From contig NZ_JAHVJA010000013.1 of assembly GCF_019801465.1 (NCBI RefSeq), positions 55,661-119,660 on the forward strand: DNA of 64,000 nt, read 5' to 3'. The notes below the pieces were generated by a model. The model was not told the DNA's origin. It did not search any database and was given only the letters and a program-made list of their open reading frames with translations. This DNA is from Leisingera daeponensis. GTDB lineage: Bacteria > Pseudomonadota > Alphaproteobacteria > Rhodobacterales > Rhodobacteraceae. Both the position numbers and the translations under genes were made by a program. Positions 34,098 through 43,029 of this stretch are shown one piece after another. Every line of letters starts with the position of its first letter. Position 1 is the first letter of the stretch.

Positions 34098-36134
34098 CTA
34101 CAGACCCAGGGCCTTGCGCCGCTCCTCGGCAAAACCCTGCACCATGCGGTCGGCGATCAGGGCGAGGATCGCCATCGCTGCGCCGGCAGAGATGCCCAGC
34201 CCCACATCCGCCTGCCCCAGCGCCAGGTAGATCGACTGGCCGAGGCCGGTGGTGCCGATCAGCGCCGCAATGACCAGCATTGCAAAGGCATAGAGGATGG
34301 TCTGGTTGAGGCCCAGGAGGATCGAGGGTGCCGCATATGGCGCGCGGATATCCTTGAGCATCTGCCACTTGGTGGCGCCGGAGGCGGTAGCGGCCTCGAT
34401 CATCTCCTCCGGCGTCGAGACCAGCCCGTGCCGCGTATAGCGGATCATCGGCACGATGGCATAGGCGATGATCGCCAGAAAGGCCGAGAACTCGCCGATC
34501 TGGAATACCATCAGCACCGGGATCAGGAACACGAACAGCGGAATCGTCTGCAGCATGTCGCAGACCGGGCGCACCACCCGCCAGACGCCGGGCGATACCG
34601 CTGAGGCCAAGCCGATGGCGCCGCCCATCACCGCACAGGCGAACACCGCAGCGCCAGAAAGGTAGAGCGACAGCAGCGCCCGCTCCCACAGACCGGACAG
34701 CAGGATGGTGCCCAGCAGCACCACGGTGAGGATCGCCAGCCCGCGGCCGCCTGCGACCCAGGCCAGCGCGCCTGCGCCCACCAGCACAAAGGGCCAGGGC
34801 AGCTGCGAAATGCCGGTTTCCAGCATCCCCGCCGCGATCAGCAGCATCACGCCCAGCACCAGTTGGCCGCGCAGGGCAAAGCCTACAGCGGCGGCGGCTC
34901 CTGCTGCAAACAACCCTAGGCTCATCGCCGGGGTCCAGGTAAAGCCCCAAGTGAAAGGCAGCACCGCCTGATCCAATCCAATCCGCAGCGGCAGCAGCAC
35001 GTAGAACAGCACATTGTTTTTGAGCGCCGTCAGGAACTCGGCATTGGCGCTTGTGAACGCCGAAAGGCCCCGGTCGACGCTGTCCGCCACCGGATTGAAC
35101 AGCGCATAGGTGCCGGGCTGCTGAACGCTGCCCCAGAACGCCGCGCTCACCGCCACCCCCAGTGCCAGAATGCCCCAGGCAACGCGCACATCGTGCTTGT
35201 CGCGGCGGTCCTGGGTCAGGGTACCGCTCATCCGGTCGATCAGGATCGCAAAGATCACGATCACCAGACCCGCCAAGAGGCTTTGTCCGAACTGCGCCTT
35301 GCGCATGGTCAGCAGCACCTCCCAGCCGATGTCGTCAAAGCCGCCGATCACCGCGGCGATAATCACCATCGACAGCGCCGCCATCAGGCACTGGTTGACG
35401 CCTACCATGATCTGCTGCCCGGCGGAGGGGATCTCGCACTGGAACAGCTGCTGCAGGCGGGTGCCGCCGGACATGATGGCGGCTTCCTTGATCTCCGGCT
35501 CCACACGTTCAAGGCCCAGCAGCACGTTGCGCGCCATCGGCGGCGCAGCGTAGATGGCGGAGGCGATGAGGCCGACAACGGGACCAAAGCCGAACAGCAC
35601 CAGCAAAGGTGTGAGATAGGCAAAGGTCGGCACCGTCTGCATGATGTCCAGCACCGCCTGCACCGGCTGGCGGATGCGCGGGTATTCATTAGCAAGGATA
35701 CCGATGCCGCCCCCGATGATCAGCGCCAGCGGCACCGAGACAGCGACCAGCGCTAGGGTGTTCATGCTTTCGGGCCAATAGCCAGAGGCCAGCACAAAGC
35801 CGAGGCCTACCACCGCCATCAGCGCCATCCGCACGCCGCCCAGAATCCAGGCCAGCGCCGTGGTGGCACAGATGACCAGCGGCCAAGGCGTGTGGCTCAG
35901 CACATAGTTTGCAGCTTCCATCGGATAGAACATCAGCGCCGAGAAGCTGCGGGCCGCGGGCTTGATCAGCGCTAGGAACCACTCCATGGCGGTCCCAACC
36001 CAGTCGGTTGTGGGCAGCACCCAGACGGCGGGGAATTTCACCAGCCACGGCAGGCTGCTTTCCAGCAGAAGGCACAGCGCACCCACCGCCGCCGCAATCA
36101 GCGCCGCAATCGCGCCTTTCGAAAGACTTGCCAT
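34098..36134 (-). CDS. Glycine betaine/proline-type ABC transporter permease, two fused permease domains
   Basis: A 678-residue inner-membrane protein made of two tandem ProW-like permease units. Unit 1 has its conserved cytoplasmic loop near GLERVEPEIKEAAIMSGGTR; unit 2 has GLVSTPEEMIEAATASGATK. Each is followed by LLGLNQ- or VGVNQCL-type sequence. About a dozen membrane helices are visible. Standard ProW is about 350 residues and acts as a homodimer; here one chain supplies both halves. ATG overlaps the proV-like stop by 1 nt (TGATG). Named proW-like by domain; substrate inferred from the cluster. Confidence 0.92.
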   Translation of the reverse strand: MASLSKGAIAALIAAAVGALCLLLESSLPWLVKFPAVWVLPTTDWVGTAMEWFLALIKPAARSFSALMFYPMEAANYVLSHTPWPLVICATTALAWILGGVRMALMAVVGLGFVLASGYWPESMNTLALVAVSVPLALIIGGGIGILANEYPRIRQPVQAVLDIMQTVPTFAYLTPLLVLFGFGPVVGLIASAIYAAPPMARNVLLGLERVEPEIKEAAIMSGGTRLQQLFQCEIPSAGQQIMVGVNQCLMAALSMVIIAAVIGGFDDIGWEVLLTMRKAQFGQSLLAGLVIVIFAILIDRMSGTLTQDRRDKHDVRVAWGILALGVAVSAAFWGSVQQPGTYALFNPVADSVDRGLSAFTSANAEFLTALKNNVLFYVLLPLRIGLDQAVLPFTWGFTWTPAMSLGLFAAGAAAAVGFALRGQLVLGVMLLIAAGMLETGISQLPWPFVLVGAGALAWVAGGRGLAILTVVLLGTILLSGLWERALLSLYLSGAAVFACAVMGGAIGLASAVSPGVWRVVRPVCDMLQTIPLFVFLIPVLMVFQIGEFSAFLAIIAYAIVPMIRYTRHGLVSTPEEMIEAATASGATKWQMLKDIRAPYAAPSILLGLNQTILYAFAMLVIAALIGTTGLGQSIYLALGQADVGLGISAGAAMAILALIADRMVQGFAEERRKALGL

Positions 36135-37186
36135 CAGCCCTGCTCCACCTGCAGCGCGGCAGCAAGGTCTGCAGGGTTGACCACGCCGACCAGCTTGCCG
36201 TCCGGCGCGCGGACCGGAACGGGCTCGTAAAGCTCCATGCAGCGCGCCAGGGCTGCATCCAGCGTCATGTCCTGGCGCAGGCCGGGATCGTCGGCACCGT
36301 ATACATGGCGCTCGCCCGCCTGCATCACCGAGGCAACGCGCGCGTGGCGGCCTTTGGCCACGTCCTTGGAGAACTCGCGCACGTAGTCGTCGGCCGGGCG
36401 CAGCACGATATCGGCGGGGGTCCCGATCTGCACCACTTTGCCGTCGCGCATGATGGCGATGCGGTCGGCGAGCTTCAGCGCCTCGTTGATGTCATGGGTG
36501 ATGAAAACGATGGTGGTCTTCAGCTTGGCCTGGATCTCCAGGAACTCATCCTGAAGCTGCCGCCGGATCAGCGGGTCGAGCGCCGAGAACGGCTCATCCA
36601 GGAACCAGACCGAGCAATCGGCCACCAGAGAGCGGGCAATGCCGACACGCTGGCGCTGGCCGCCGGACAATTCGCGCGGGTAATTGCTTTCGCGCCCGCC
36701 AAGGCCGACCAGCTCGATCACTTCCTGCGCCTTGGCCAGGCGCTGCTTCTTCTTCACCCCCTGCACCCGCAGCGGGTAGGCGACGTTTTCGGCAACAGTC
36801 ATATGCGGAAACAGTCCGAAGTGCTGGAACACCATACCCAGCTTCTTGCGGCGCAGCTCGATCAGCCGCTTGGGGCTGGCCTCCACGATGTTCTCGCCGT
36901 CGATGCGGATTTCGCCGCCGGTGGCATGCAGCAAGTGAGAGATGCAGCGGATCAGGGTGGATTTGCCGGAGCCCGACAGCCCCATGATCACAAAGAGCTC
37001 CCCCTCCTTCACGTCAAAGGAGGCGTCCTGCACCGCCGGGATCAACCCCTTGCCGCGCAGCTCCTGGGCTGCAGCTTCGGGTGTTTCGTGCCGCGACAGC
37101 GCCTCTTTCAGGGCGCTGTCTGCGTTGTTGCCAAACACCTGCCAGACATTCCGGCAGGTGATGGCAGGCGTGTCAGAGCCGCTCAC
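36134..37186 (-). CDS. proV: Glycine betaine/proline-type ABC transporter ATP-binding protein
   Basis: A 350-residue ATPase of the ProV type, with Walker A MGLSGSGKSTLIRCISHLL, signature LSGGQRQRVGIARSL, Walker B VWFLDEPFSALDP and the switch THDINEALKLADR. A CBS-like C-terminal part (MTLDAALARCMELYEPVPVR) may sense ionic strength, as known for OpuA and ProV. GTG 37186 (VSGSDTPAITCRNVWQVFG) lies 10 nt after the stop of the binding-protein gene, and the longer frame reads back into that gene. Confidence 0.93.
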   Translation of the reverse strand: MSGSDTPAITCRNVWQVFGNNADSALKEALSRHETPEAAAQELRGKGLIPAVQDASFDVKEGELFVIMGLSGSGKSTLIRCISHLLHATGGEIRIDGENIVEASPKRLIELRRKKLGMVFQHFGLFPHMTVAENVAYPLRVQGVKKKQRLAKAQEVIELVGLGGRESNYPRELSGGQRQRVGIARSLVADCSVWFLDEPFSALDPLIRRQLQDEFLEIQAKLKTTIVFITHDINEALKLADRIAIMRDGKVVQIGTPADIVLRPADDYVREFSKDVAKGRHARVASVMQAGERHVYGADDPGLRQDMTLDAALARCMELYEPVPVRAPDGKLVGVVNPADLAAALQVEQG

Positions 37187-37196
37187 CGTGCGCAGC

Positions 37197-38162
37197 TCAG
37201 TTGATGGCGGCGTCAACAACCGGGCGCCACTTGCCCTCGTTGGCGGCCATCCATTCGGCAACCACCTCTTCGACCTTGCCGCCATCCACGTCAATCGCGC
37301 CCATCATCGGCTGCTGATCTTCCACAGCCAGCGTATAGTTGGACAGGATCTCATAAGCGGCAGGCCAGGTTTCCTCCATCCCGGACCAGGCCGCCTTGAA
37401 GATGCGCGAGGGTGCGAAGTCGCAGTCGTTGACCGCGTCCGGGTTCGGCCCCCAGGCCGGGTCGTTGAAACAGGCCTCTTCGCCTGCCGGCAGGTCGACA
37501 AACTGCACGTCATAGGCCGACATCGCCCAATGCGGCTGCCAGAAGGTGATCAGCAGCGGCGTCTTGCGCTCGGTGGCGGCGCGCAGCTCGACGATCAGCG
37601 CGGCCTCGGATCCCGCAGGCACGGCCTTGAACGGCAAACCCAGTCCGGTCATGCGGTCGGCACCGGGCGTGCCCCAATCGGCGGGGTAATCCACCAGGCG
37701 GCCTTCGGGCAGAGTCTCGGCAGTGGCGAACTGCATCGCACAATCCTTTAACGCCTCCCAGGCCGGCAGGCCGGGGCAGATCTCGGCCACATGCGCCGGA
37801 TAGGCGATGCCTTCACGCGCATTCAGTTCCAGATCACCCAGCTCAACGACGGTGCCCTCTTCAACTTTCTTGGCGTATTCGTCGGAAACGTTGGAGGACC
37901 AGATTTCCAGTGTCGCGTGGATGTCGCCGTCGGCAATCGCCTGGAACTGGTTCATCATGCCCGCGGAGACATATTCCACGTCATAGCCTGCGGCCTTGAG
38001 CATTTCACCGGCGATATGGGTGGTCACATGCTGGCCGGTCCATTCGTTGACCGCCAGCTTGATCGGCTTGCCGGTGTCGCCCAGCTCGGCAGCGGAGGCG
38101 ATGCCCGCGACAACCGTCATCGTTGCAGCGCCCAGCGCCAGCGCATATCCTTTGAATTTCAT
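37197..38162 (-). CDS. Glycine betaine/choline-type substrate-binding protein (ProX/OpuAC family), copy next to proV
   Basis: Periplasmic receptor of 321 residues with a signal peptide (MKFKGYALALGAATMTVVAG..., cleavage near ASA-AE). Features are LAVNEWTGQHVTTHIAGEML, GDIHATLEIWSSN, DYPADWGTPGADRM, TPLLITFWQPHWAMSAY and EACFNDPAWGPNPDAVNDCD. Several tryptophans could form the aromatic cage for a quaternary amine. ATG 38162 fits the signal peptide. First gene of the receptor-ATPase-permease operon; its own promoter must lie in 38163-38484. Confidence 0.92.
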   Translation of the reverse strand: MKFKGYALALGAATMTVVAGIASAAELGDTGKPIKLAVNEWTGQHVTTHIAGEMLKAAGYDVEYVSAGMMNQFQAIADGDIHATLEIWSSNVSDEYAKKVEEGTVVELGDLELNAREGIAYPAHVAEICPGLPAWEALKDCAMQFATAETLPEGRLVDYPADWGTPGADRMTGLGLPFKAVPAGSEAALIVELRAATERKTPLLITFWQPHWAMSAYDVQFVDLPAGEEACFNDPAWGPNPDAVNDCDFAPSRIFKAAWSGMEETWPAAYEILSNYTLAVEDQQPMMGAIDVDGGKVEEVVAEWMAANEGKWRPVVDAAIN

Positions 38163-38484
38163 ATCAGTACTCCCTGTCAGTGTTGTTGCGCCGCCGGTTG
38201 TCCGGCTTGCCGCATCTTTGGAACCCGGCGGTTCATGGCTCCTTCCCGGCATTTTGGCTTGCCTTCGTTTGCCTGCAGGTGCCAGTGACTCAAGTGTGGC
38301 CGGGGATATTGCAAGTATTGGAACATATTGCGACACTTTGTCGAGAAATAGCGTCGCAAATGGTGAAATATTCTGATTGACGGTTTAAGTTTTTGTGCCA
38401 ATGGACAAGTTTCGGAATCGCCCGCCATGCCGTCCGGGCGGGAGCGCCTTTGCTGCTCAGGCGGCTTTTATCCAGCCGCCGGAA

Positions 38485-38523
38485 ACTAAAAAAACAGCGC
38501 CCCGATTGACCGTGGCGCTGTTT
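38485..38523 (-). terminator. Terminator of the second binding-protein gene
   Basis: Ten-bp stem AAACAGCGCC (38492-38501) / GGCGCTGTTT (38514-38523). On the minus strand it runs into a stretch of T (38494-38487). It ends the transcript from 38548, so that gene is not in one operon with proV. Confidence 0.83.
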
Positions 38524-38547
38524 CAGACTTCCTACCTCAACCCTGGT

Positions 38548-39516
38548 TCAGGAGCGGCCCTTGCCGGTTGCCTCTTCGACAACCGGCATCCATTTGGCGC
38601 GGTTCACCGCCAGCCAGCCGCGGGCTGCCCCCTGCGGAGTTTCGCCGCGCACATCCACCAGCCCGATGAGGGGCTGCTGATCCCAAATGCTCAGCTGAAA
38701 ATTTTCCAGGATCTCATGAGCGGCGGGCCAGCGCTCCTTGAGCCCGGGCCAGGCCGCCTTCATCACCCCGCCGCGGTAGAAATCACAGTCGCCGGTCTCT
38801 TTGGGGTTCGGCCCCCAGGACGGATCGGTGTAGCAGGCCGGCTCGGGCTTGGGCAGGCGCACAAATTGCAGCGCGTAGGAGGACATCGCCCAGTGCGGCG
38901 CCCAGAAGGTGGCGATCACCGGGCGCTTTTCCCGGTAGGCGTTCTGGAATTCCTCGATCATCGAGGCCTCGGAATCGGCTGCGACCACGTCAAACGGCAG
39001 GTCCAGCGCGCGAATCCGGTCCGCCCCCGGCGATCCCCAGGATTCCGGGTAAGCCAGATAAATTCCCCTCTCGCCCTTGCCATCCGCGGAGAAAATTCCC
39101 GCACAATCGCGCAGCGCCTCCCAATTGGGCAGACCCGGGCACATCTGTGCCACATAGGGAGGGAACACCACGCCGTTACGCGCATCCAGCCCCATATCGC
39201 CCAGTTCCTCCACGCTTCCGCTGTCACGGGCGGCGTAGTAGTCCTCCGGGCTGGTGGTGGTCCAGACTTCCATCATGGCATGGGTCTCGCCCCTGCCTAA
39301 CTGCTCATAAATAGCTGCCTGGTCCCCCTCGACGTATTCAACCTTGTAACCGGCGTGTTCCAGCATGCCGCCAGCGATATAGGTCGCCAAGTGCTGGCCG
39401 GTCCAGTTGTCCAGCGACAGCCTGATCGGTGCGGCCACATCCCCCATGTCAGCTGCTTCGGCGGCCCCTGCCGCCGCCAACGCCGCCAGTGCCGCGGCAA
39501 AGGCTTTGATTTTCAT
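38548..39516 (-). CDS. Second glycine betaine/choline-type substrate-binding protein
   Basis: A 322-residue paralogue of the receptor at 37197, with signal peptide MKIKAFAAALAALAAAGAAE and the matching blocks LSLDNWTGQHLATYIAGGML, ETHAMMEVWTTT, YPESWGSPGADRI, IATFWAPHWAMSSYALQFV and YTDPSWGPNPKETGDCDFY. Conservation of the Trp positions with divergence elsewhere suggests a related but different ligand. It has its own terminator and no transporter genes of its own nearby, so it may share the permease. Confidence 0.9.
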   Translation of the reverse strand: MKIKAFAAALAALAAAGAAEAADMGDVAAPIRLSLDNWTGQHLATYIAGGMLEHAGYKVEYVEGDQAAIYEQLGRGETHAMMEVWTTTSPEDYYAARDSGSVEELGDMGLDARNGVVFPPYVAQMCPGLPNWEALRDCAGIFSADGKGERGIYLAYPESWGSPGADRIRALDLPFDVVAADSEASMIEEFQNAYREKRPVIATFWAPHWAMSSYALQFVRLPKPEPACYTDPSWGPNPKETGDCDFYRGGVMKAAWPGLKERWPAAHEILENFQLSIWDQQPLIGLVDVRGETPQGAARGWLAVNRAKWMPVVEEATGKGRS

Positions 39517-39699
39517 TGACGTCACTCCCGTTCTGCCAGTCATCCCACATGCTGCGCGCAGGCGCAGCGCCGGGATCCGGACTATCAGGCGGGAGTTGAA
39601 AAAGATTAACGCGCAGCGGGAAGCGCGGCACAGGCAGTCCGGAAAACATCTAAAACTTATGCTAAGCGTGCGCATACGCCGCCCTCACGGCGGGCCCGT

Positions 39700-40491
39700 T
39701 CACCCGGACTTGCGAGCGACAATTAGGACCGGGTCGTAGGTCAGCGGCAGCTTGCCATTGCGGCCAAAGCGCTCACGGTAGGCATTCTCGAACTCCTGCA
39801 GGCGCCTGCGGCTCCAGCTTTGCTGAGCGTGCCCGTTCACGCCGGTCTGGCGGAGGTGCTTCAGAAGCTCGAGCGCAGTGCCGAACTCCAGTTTAACCGG
39901 GCGCTGTGCGACCTGAAGGATTTCAGTATCTTTCGGCAGGACAGCCATCCATTCATCCGCATCCAGATAGCTGGGCGCCGCGGCGGCAGACCCCAGAGCC
40001 GCCAGCTCGTGGAACTGGCCACGGCCAAATCCGGACAGCGCCAGCCAGCCGCCCGGCTTCAGCCGGTCTGCCAGGCGGCAGAACAAGGCTTGCAGATCAG
40101 GGATCCATTGCACGGTCGAGGCGGAAGCGATCAGATCCAGGTCTTGCGGCAAAGGCAGATTCTCAATGGGGCCGCCCGCGAACCGGGCTTGCTCCGGAGC
40201 AATGCCCTCGAGCGCCTTAAGCACCTGCGCAGCCTCCGGCACCAGATCGTTGAGGACCAGGCTGCCCGCCTCGAAACGCTGCAGCAGCTGCCGGGTCAGA
40301 TGGCCGGTGCCGCAGCCAAACTCCAGCACGGAGGTGAAGCGGCGCGGCGCCCCCTCGGCTTGCAGCATCTCTGCCAGCCGACTGGCAATATCCGCCTGCA
40401 CAGAGGCGGCGCCATGATAGCTGCCGAGTCCGCGGCAGAAGCTTTTACGCACGCGGGCCTGGTCCAGATGCGGGGGCTGAATGTCCTTCAT
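39700..40491 (-). CDS. bioC: Malonyl-[ACP] O-methyltransferase
   Basis: Methylates malonyl-ACP to disguise it for fatty-acid elongation toward pimeloyl-ACP. The 263 residues (from ATG 40491) show the BioC-type N-terminus VRKSFCRGLGSYHGAASVQA, the SAM motif SVLEFGCGTGHLTRQLLQRF, ASASTVQWIPDLQALFCRLA, LKPGGWLALSGFG and LLKHLRQTGVNGHA. It is the last gene of bioBFDAGC and overlaps bioG by 1 nt (TGATG). Confidence 0.93.
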   Translation of the reverse strand: MKDIQPPHLDQARVRKSFCRGLGSYHGAASVQADIASRLAEMLQAEGAPRRFTSVLEFGCGTGHLTRQLLQRFEAGSLVLNDLVPEAAQVLKALEGIAPEQARFAGGPIENLPLPQDLDLIASASTVQWIPDLQALFCRLADRLKPGGWLALSGFGRGQFHELAALGSAAAAPSYLDADEWMAVLPKDTEILQVAQRPVKLEFGTALELLKHLRQTGVNGHAQQSWSRRRLQEFENAYRERFGRNGKLPLTYDPVLIVARKSG

Positions 40492-41105
40492 CAGAACAAT
40501 TCCTCCCAAAGCGAAAACCGGTCAAAGGGCGCATGCGACGCCTCCAGATGGGAGACATTCTGCCCCGCCCAGGCACGAACCAGATTTGCGGGCGGGAAGA
40601 TCTTGTCGCCAGAGCTGATCCAGACGCGGCCGAAGCGCATTTGCGGGGCATCCCCGCGTCGCTCCACTGCCAGTAATTCGGCCCGGCGCGCCTCAACGTC
40701 CAGCACCTCGGCTTCTTGTGAAGCCCCGAACACGCGGCCTAGGAACTGCTGGTAGCTTTCCAGGCTCAAGGTTTCCACGGTGCGGCGGAACACGGCTGGC
40801 GGAATGCCTGCACCGCGGTTCACCGGCTGTAAGCTACCGTTCACCGCCGCCTTGTGCAGGAACGGATCGGGCCGGCCGGTCTGCCAGTGGGCGTAGGCAG
40901 CCACGCCGAAAGACCAGGCCAGCAGGCTGACCTGCCCGTAGCCGGACAGATCCGGCAAGTCTGCCCCCAGATCGGTGTAATCGCTGGCAAACAGGATGTC
41001 CTGAGGACCGTCCAGGTGCCAGAAAACCTCCGGCCCCACAGCCCAGCCGCCGAAGACCACGATAGCCTCGGCTGCACTGTCCTGTTTGAGCCAGCGGAAC
41101 TCCAC
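40491..41105 (-). CDS. bioG: Pimeloyl-[ACP] methyl ester esterase BioG
   Basis: DUF452 alpha/beta hydrolase that removes the methyl ester from pimeloyl-ACP methyl ester, one of the known replacements for BioH. The 204-residue protein has FGGWAVGPEVFWHLD, the nucleophile in LLAWSFGVAAYAHW and a C-terminal His in ASHAPFD. Translation starts at GTG 41105, 2 nt from the bioA stop. The bioG-bioC order matches other bacteria with this pimelate route. Confidence 0.9.
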   Translation of the reverse strand: MEFRWLKQDSAAEAIVVFGGWAVGPEVFWHLDGPQDILFASDYTDLGADLPDLSGYGQVSLLAWSFGVAAYAHWQTGRPDPFLHKAAVNGSLQPVNRGAGIPPAVFRRTVETLSLESYQQFLGRVFGASQEAEVLDVEARRAELLAVERRGDAPQMRFGRVWISSGDKIFPPANLVRAWAGQNVSHLEASHAPFDRFSLWEELF

Positions 41106-41107
41106 GG

Positions 41108-42406
41108 TTAGAGCTCCCGCGCCAGCCGCAGCATGCCTGCGGTGATTTCGCTCAGCTGATCCGGCGTCGTGATGAAGGGCGGCATGGTGTAGATATTGGT
41201 GCCGAAGGGGCGCAGGAAAACGCCCATTTCATGGGCCCGGGCATGGGCTTCATCCGCCGAGACGCGATGCTTCATCTCGATTACGCCAATGGCGCCCAGC
41301 ACCCGCACACCTGCCACGTTGGGCAGCTCGCGGGCCGGGGCCAATTCGGCCTGCATCTGCTCGCCGAGTGCGGCCACCGTGCCGCGCCAGTCCTGCCCGG
41401 TCAGCAGGTCCAGCGAAGCCTTCGCGGCCGCACAGGCCAGCGGGTTGCCCATGTAGGTCGGCCCGTGCATGAACAGGCCAGGATTGCCGCCCCCGATACC
41501 TTCGGCCACGCGGTCATTGGTCATGGTGCAGGCGAATGAGATATGGCCGCCGGTCAGTCCCTTGCCGAGGCAAATGATATCCGGCTCGACAGTGCAGAAA
41601 TTGGTGGCAAACAACTCGCCGGTGCGGCCGAAGCCGGTGGCGATTTCGTCGAAGATCAAGAGGATACCCAGTTCGTCGCACAGGGCGCGGGCCTGGTTCA
41701 GATATTCCGGGTGGTAGAAATACATACCGCCGGTACCCTGCACCACGGGTTCCAGAATAAAGGCAGCGATCTTGCTGGCATTGGCTTCCAGTACGGCGCG
41801 CAGCTCGCCCAGGCCATTCTGCGCCGGATCGTCCACCCACTCCTCATTGATGCGGATCGGCGGGCGGGAGACGAAATGCTGCACGCTCAGCGCGCCCTGG
41901 AACAGGTGGTGCATGCCGGTGTCCGGATCGCAGACGCTCATCGCTTTCCAGGTGTCGCCGTGATAGCCGGAGCGGATGGTGGCGAACTCCTGCCGCTGCG
42001 GCTGGCCGATTGCGTGCTGGTACTGCACCGCCATCTTCATTGCCACCTCGACCGAAACCGAGCCGCTGTCGCAATAGAAGATGCGGGTTAAGCTTTGTGG
42101 GGTGATCTCCAAGAGCTTGCGGCCCAGGTCGATGGCCGGATCGTGGGTCAGCCCGCCGAACATCACATGTGGCAGGGTGTCAAGCTGGTCATGAATGGCT
42201 TTGGTGATCGCCGGGTTCTTATGCCCGTGCATCATGCACCACCACGACGACATGGCGTCGATCAACCGGGTACCGTCGTCCAGGGTGATATGGACGCCAG
42301 CGCTCTCCTTCACCACGAAGGTCGGGCCAGGTTTGGCAACATTGGTGTAGGGATGCCAGAGGTGCTGCTGGTCGAACTCCAGCTGAGTGAGGTCGGATGC
42401 GCTCAT
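41108..42406 (-). CDS. bioA: Adenosylmethionine-8-amino-7-oxononanoate aminotransferase
   Basis: PLP enzyme converting KAPA to DAPA with S-adenosylmethionine as amino donor. The 432 residues include the BioA-typical QQHLWHPYTN, DAMSSWWCMMHGHKNPAI, YCDSGSVSVEVAMKMAVQY, GYHGDTWKAMSVCDP, ILLIFDEIATGFGRTGELFA and the lysine in LGKGLTGGHISFA. It overlaps bioD by 4 nt. Confidence 0.97.
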   Translation of the reverse strand: MSASDLTQLEFDQQHLWHPYTNVAKPGPTFVVKESAGVHITLDDGTRLIDAMSSWWCMMHGHKNPAITKAIHDQLDTLPHVMFGGLTHDPAIDLGRKLLEITPQSLTRIFYCDSGSVSVEVAMKMAVQYQHAIGQPQRQEFATIRSGYHGDTWKAMSVCDPDTGMHHLFQGALSVQHFVSRPPIRINEEWVDDPAQNGLGELRAVLEANASKIAAFILEPVVQGTGGMYFYHPEYLNQARALCDELGILLIFDEIATGFGRTGELFATNFCTVEPDIICLGKGLTGGHISFACTMTNDRVAEGIGGGNPGLFMHGPTYMGNPLACAAAKASLDLLTGQDWRGTVAALGEQMQAELAPARELPNVAGVRVLGAIGVIEMKHRVSADEAHARAHEMGVFLRPFGTNIYTMPPFITTPDQLSEITAGMLRLAREL

Positions 42407-43029
42407 GCCAAGGCCTCCTTGATCAGGTCCACCCGGATGCTGGCCTGAAAGGCCACAGCGAGGGCATCAGAGGTCAGCTCCCCCAGCAGCGGCAAGCGGC
42501 CCAGATGCGCCACCTGGCCGAACTGGCAGATAGTTTCCTCCACCGCAGGCTCCGGATCGCCGATGAAAGCAACGCCCACCACCGGACAGCCCGCATCGCG
42601 CAGCGCTTTCAGCGACAGGAGCGTGTGGTTGATCGTCCCCAGCTGCGTCCGCGCGCATAGGATCACCGGCGCGTCCCAGCGGGTGAAGAGGTCGAGATAC
42701 AGCAACTTGCGATTCAGCGGCACCATCAGCCCGCCTGCGCCTTCTGCCACCAGCATGCCGTCAACTTCGGGCAAGGACAGCGCGTCCGGGTCGATCTCCA
42801 CACCCTCGGCTTCCGCCGACAGATGCGGCGAGGCGGGCAGTTGCAGCAGATACCCCTCAGCCAGCGCCGGGCGGCCCGACAGGCGGGAGACGATCTGGCT
42901 GTCGGTCTCTTCCTCCAGCCCCGATTGCACCGGCTTCCAATAGGTTGCGCCCAGCGCCTGCACCAGGCCGGCCGAGAAAATAGTCTTGCCGATGCCGGTA
43001 TCGGTTCCGGTCACGATCAGCGCGCTCAT
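42403..43029 (-). CDS. bioD: Dethiobiotin synthetase
   Basis: ATP-dependent ureido ring closure on DAPA. A 208-residue P-loop protein with VTGTDTGIGKTIFSAGLVQA, YWKPVQSGL, VAEGAGGLMVPLN and ILCARTQLGTINHTLLSLKA. Four-nt overlaps join it to bioF upstream and bioA downstream. Confidence 0.96.
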   Translation of the reverse strand: MSALIVTGTDTGIGKTIFSAGLVQALGATYWKPVQSGLEEETDSQIVSRLSGRPALAEGYLLQLPASPHLSAEAEGVEIDPDALSLPEVDGMLVAEGAGGLMVPLNRKLLYLDLFTRWDAPVILCARTQLGTINHTLLSLKALRDAGCPVVGVAFIGDPEPAVEETICQFGQVAHLGRLPLLGELTSDALAVAFQASIRVDLIKEALA

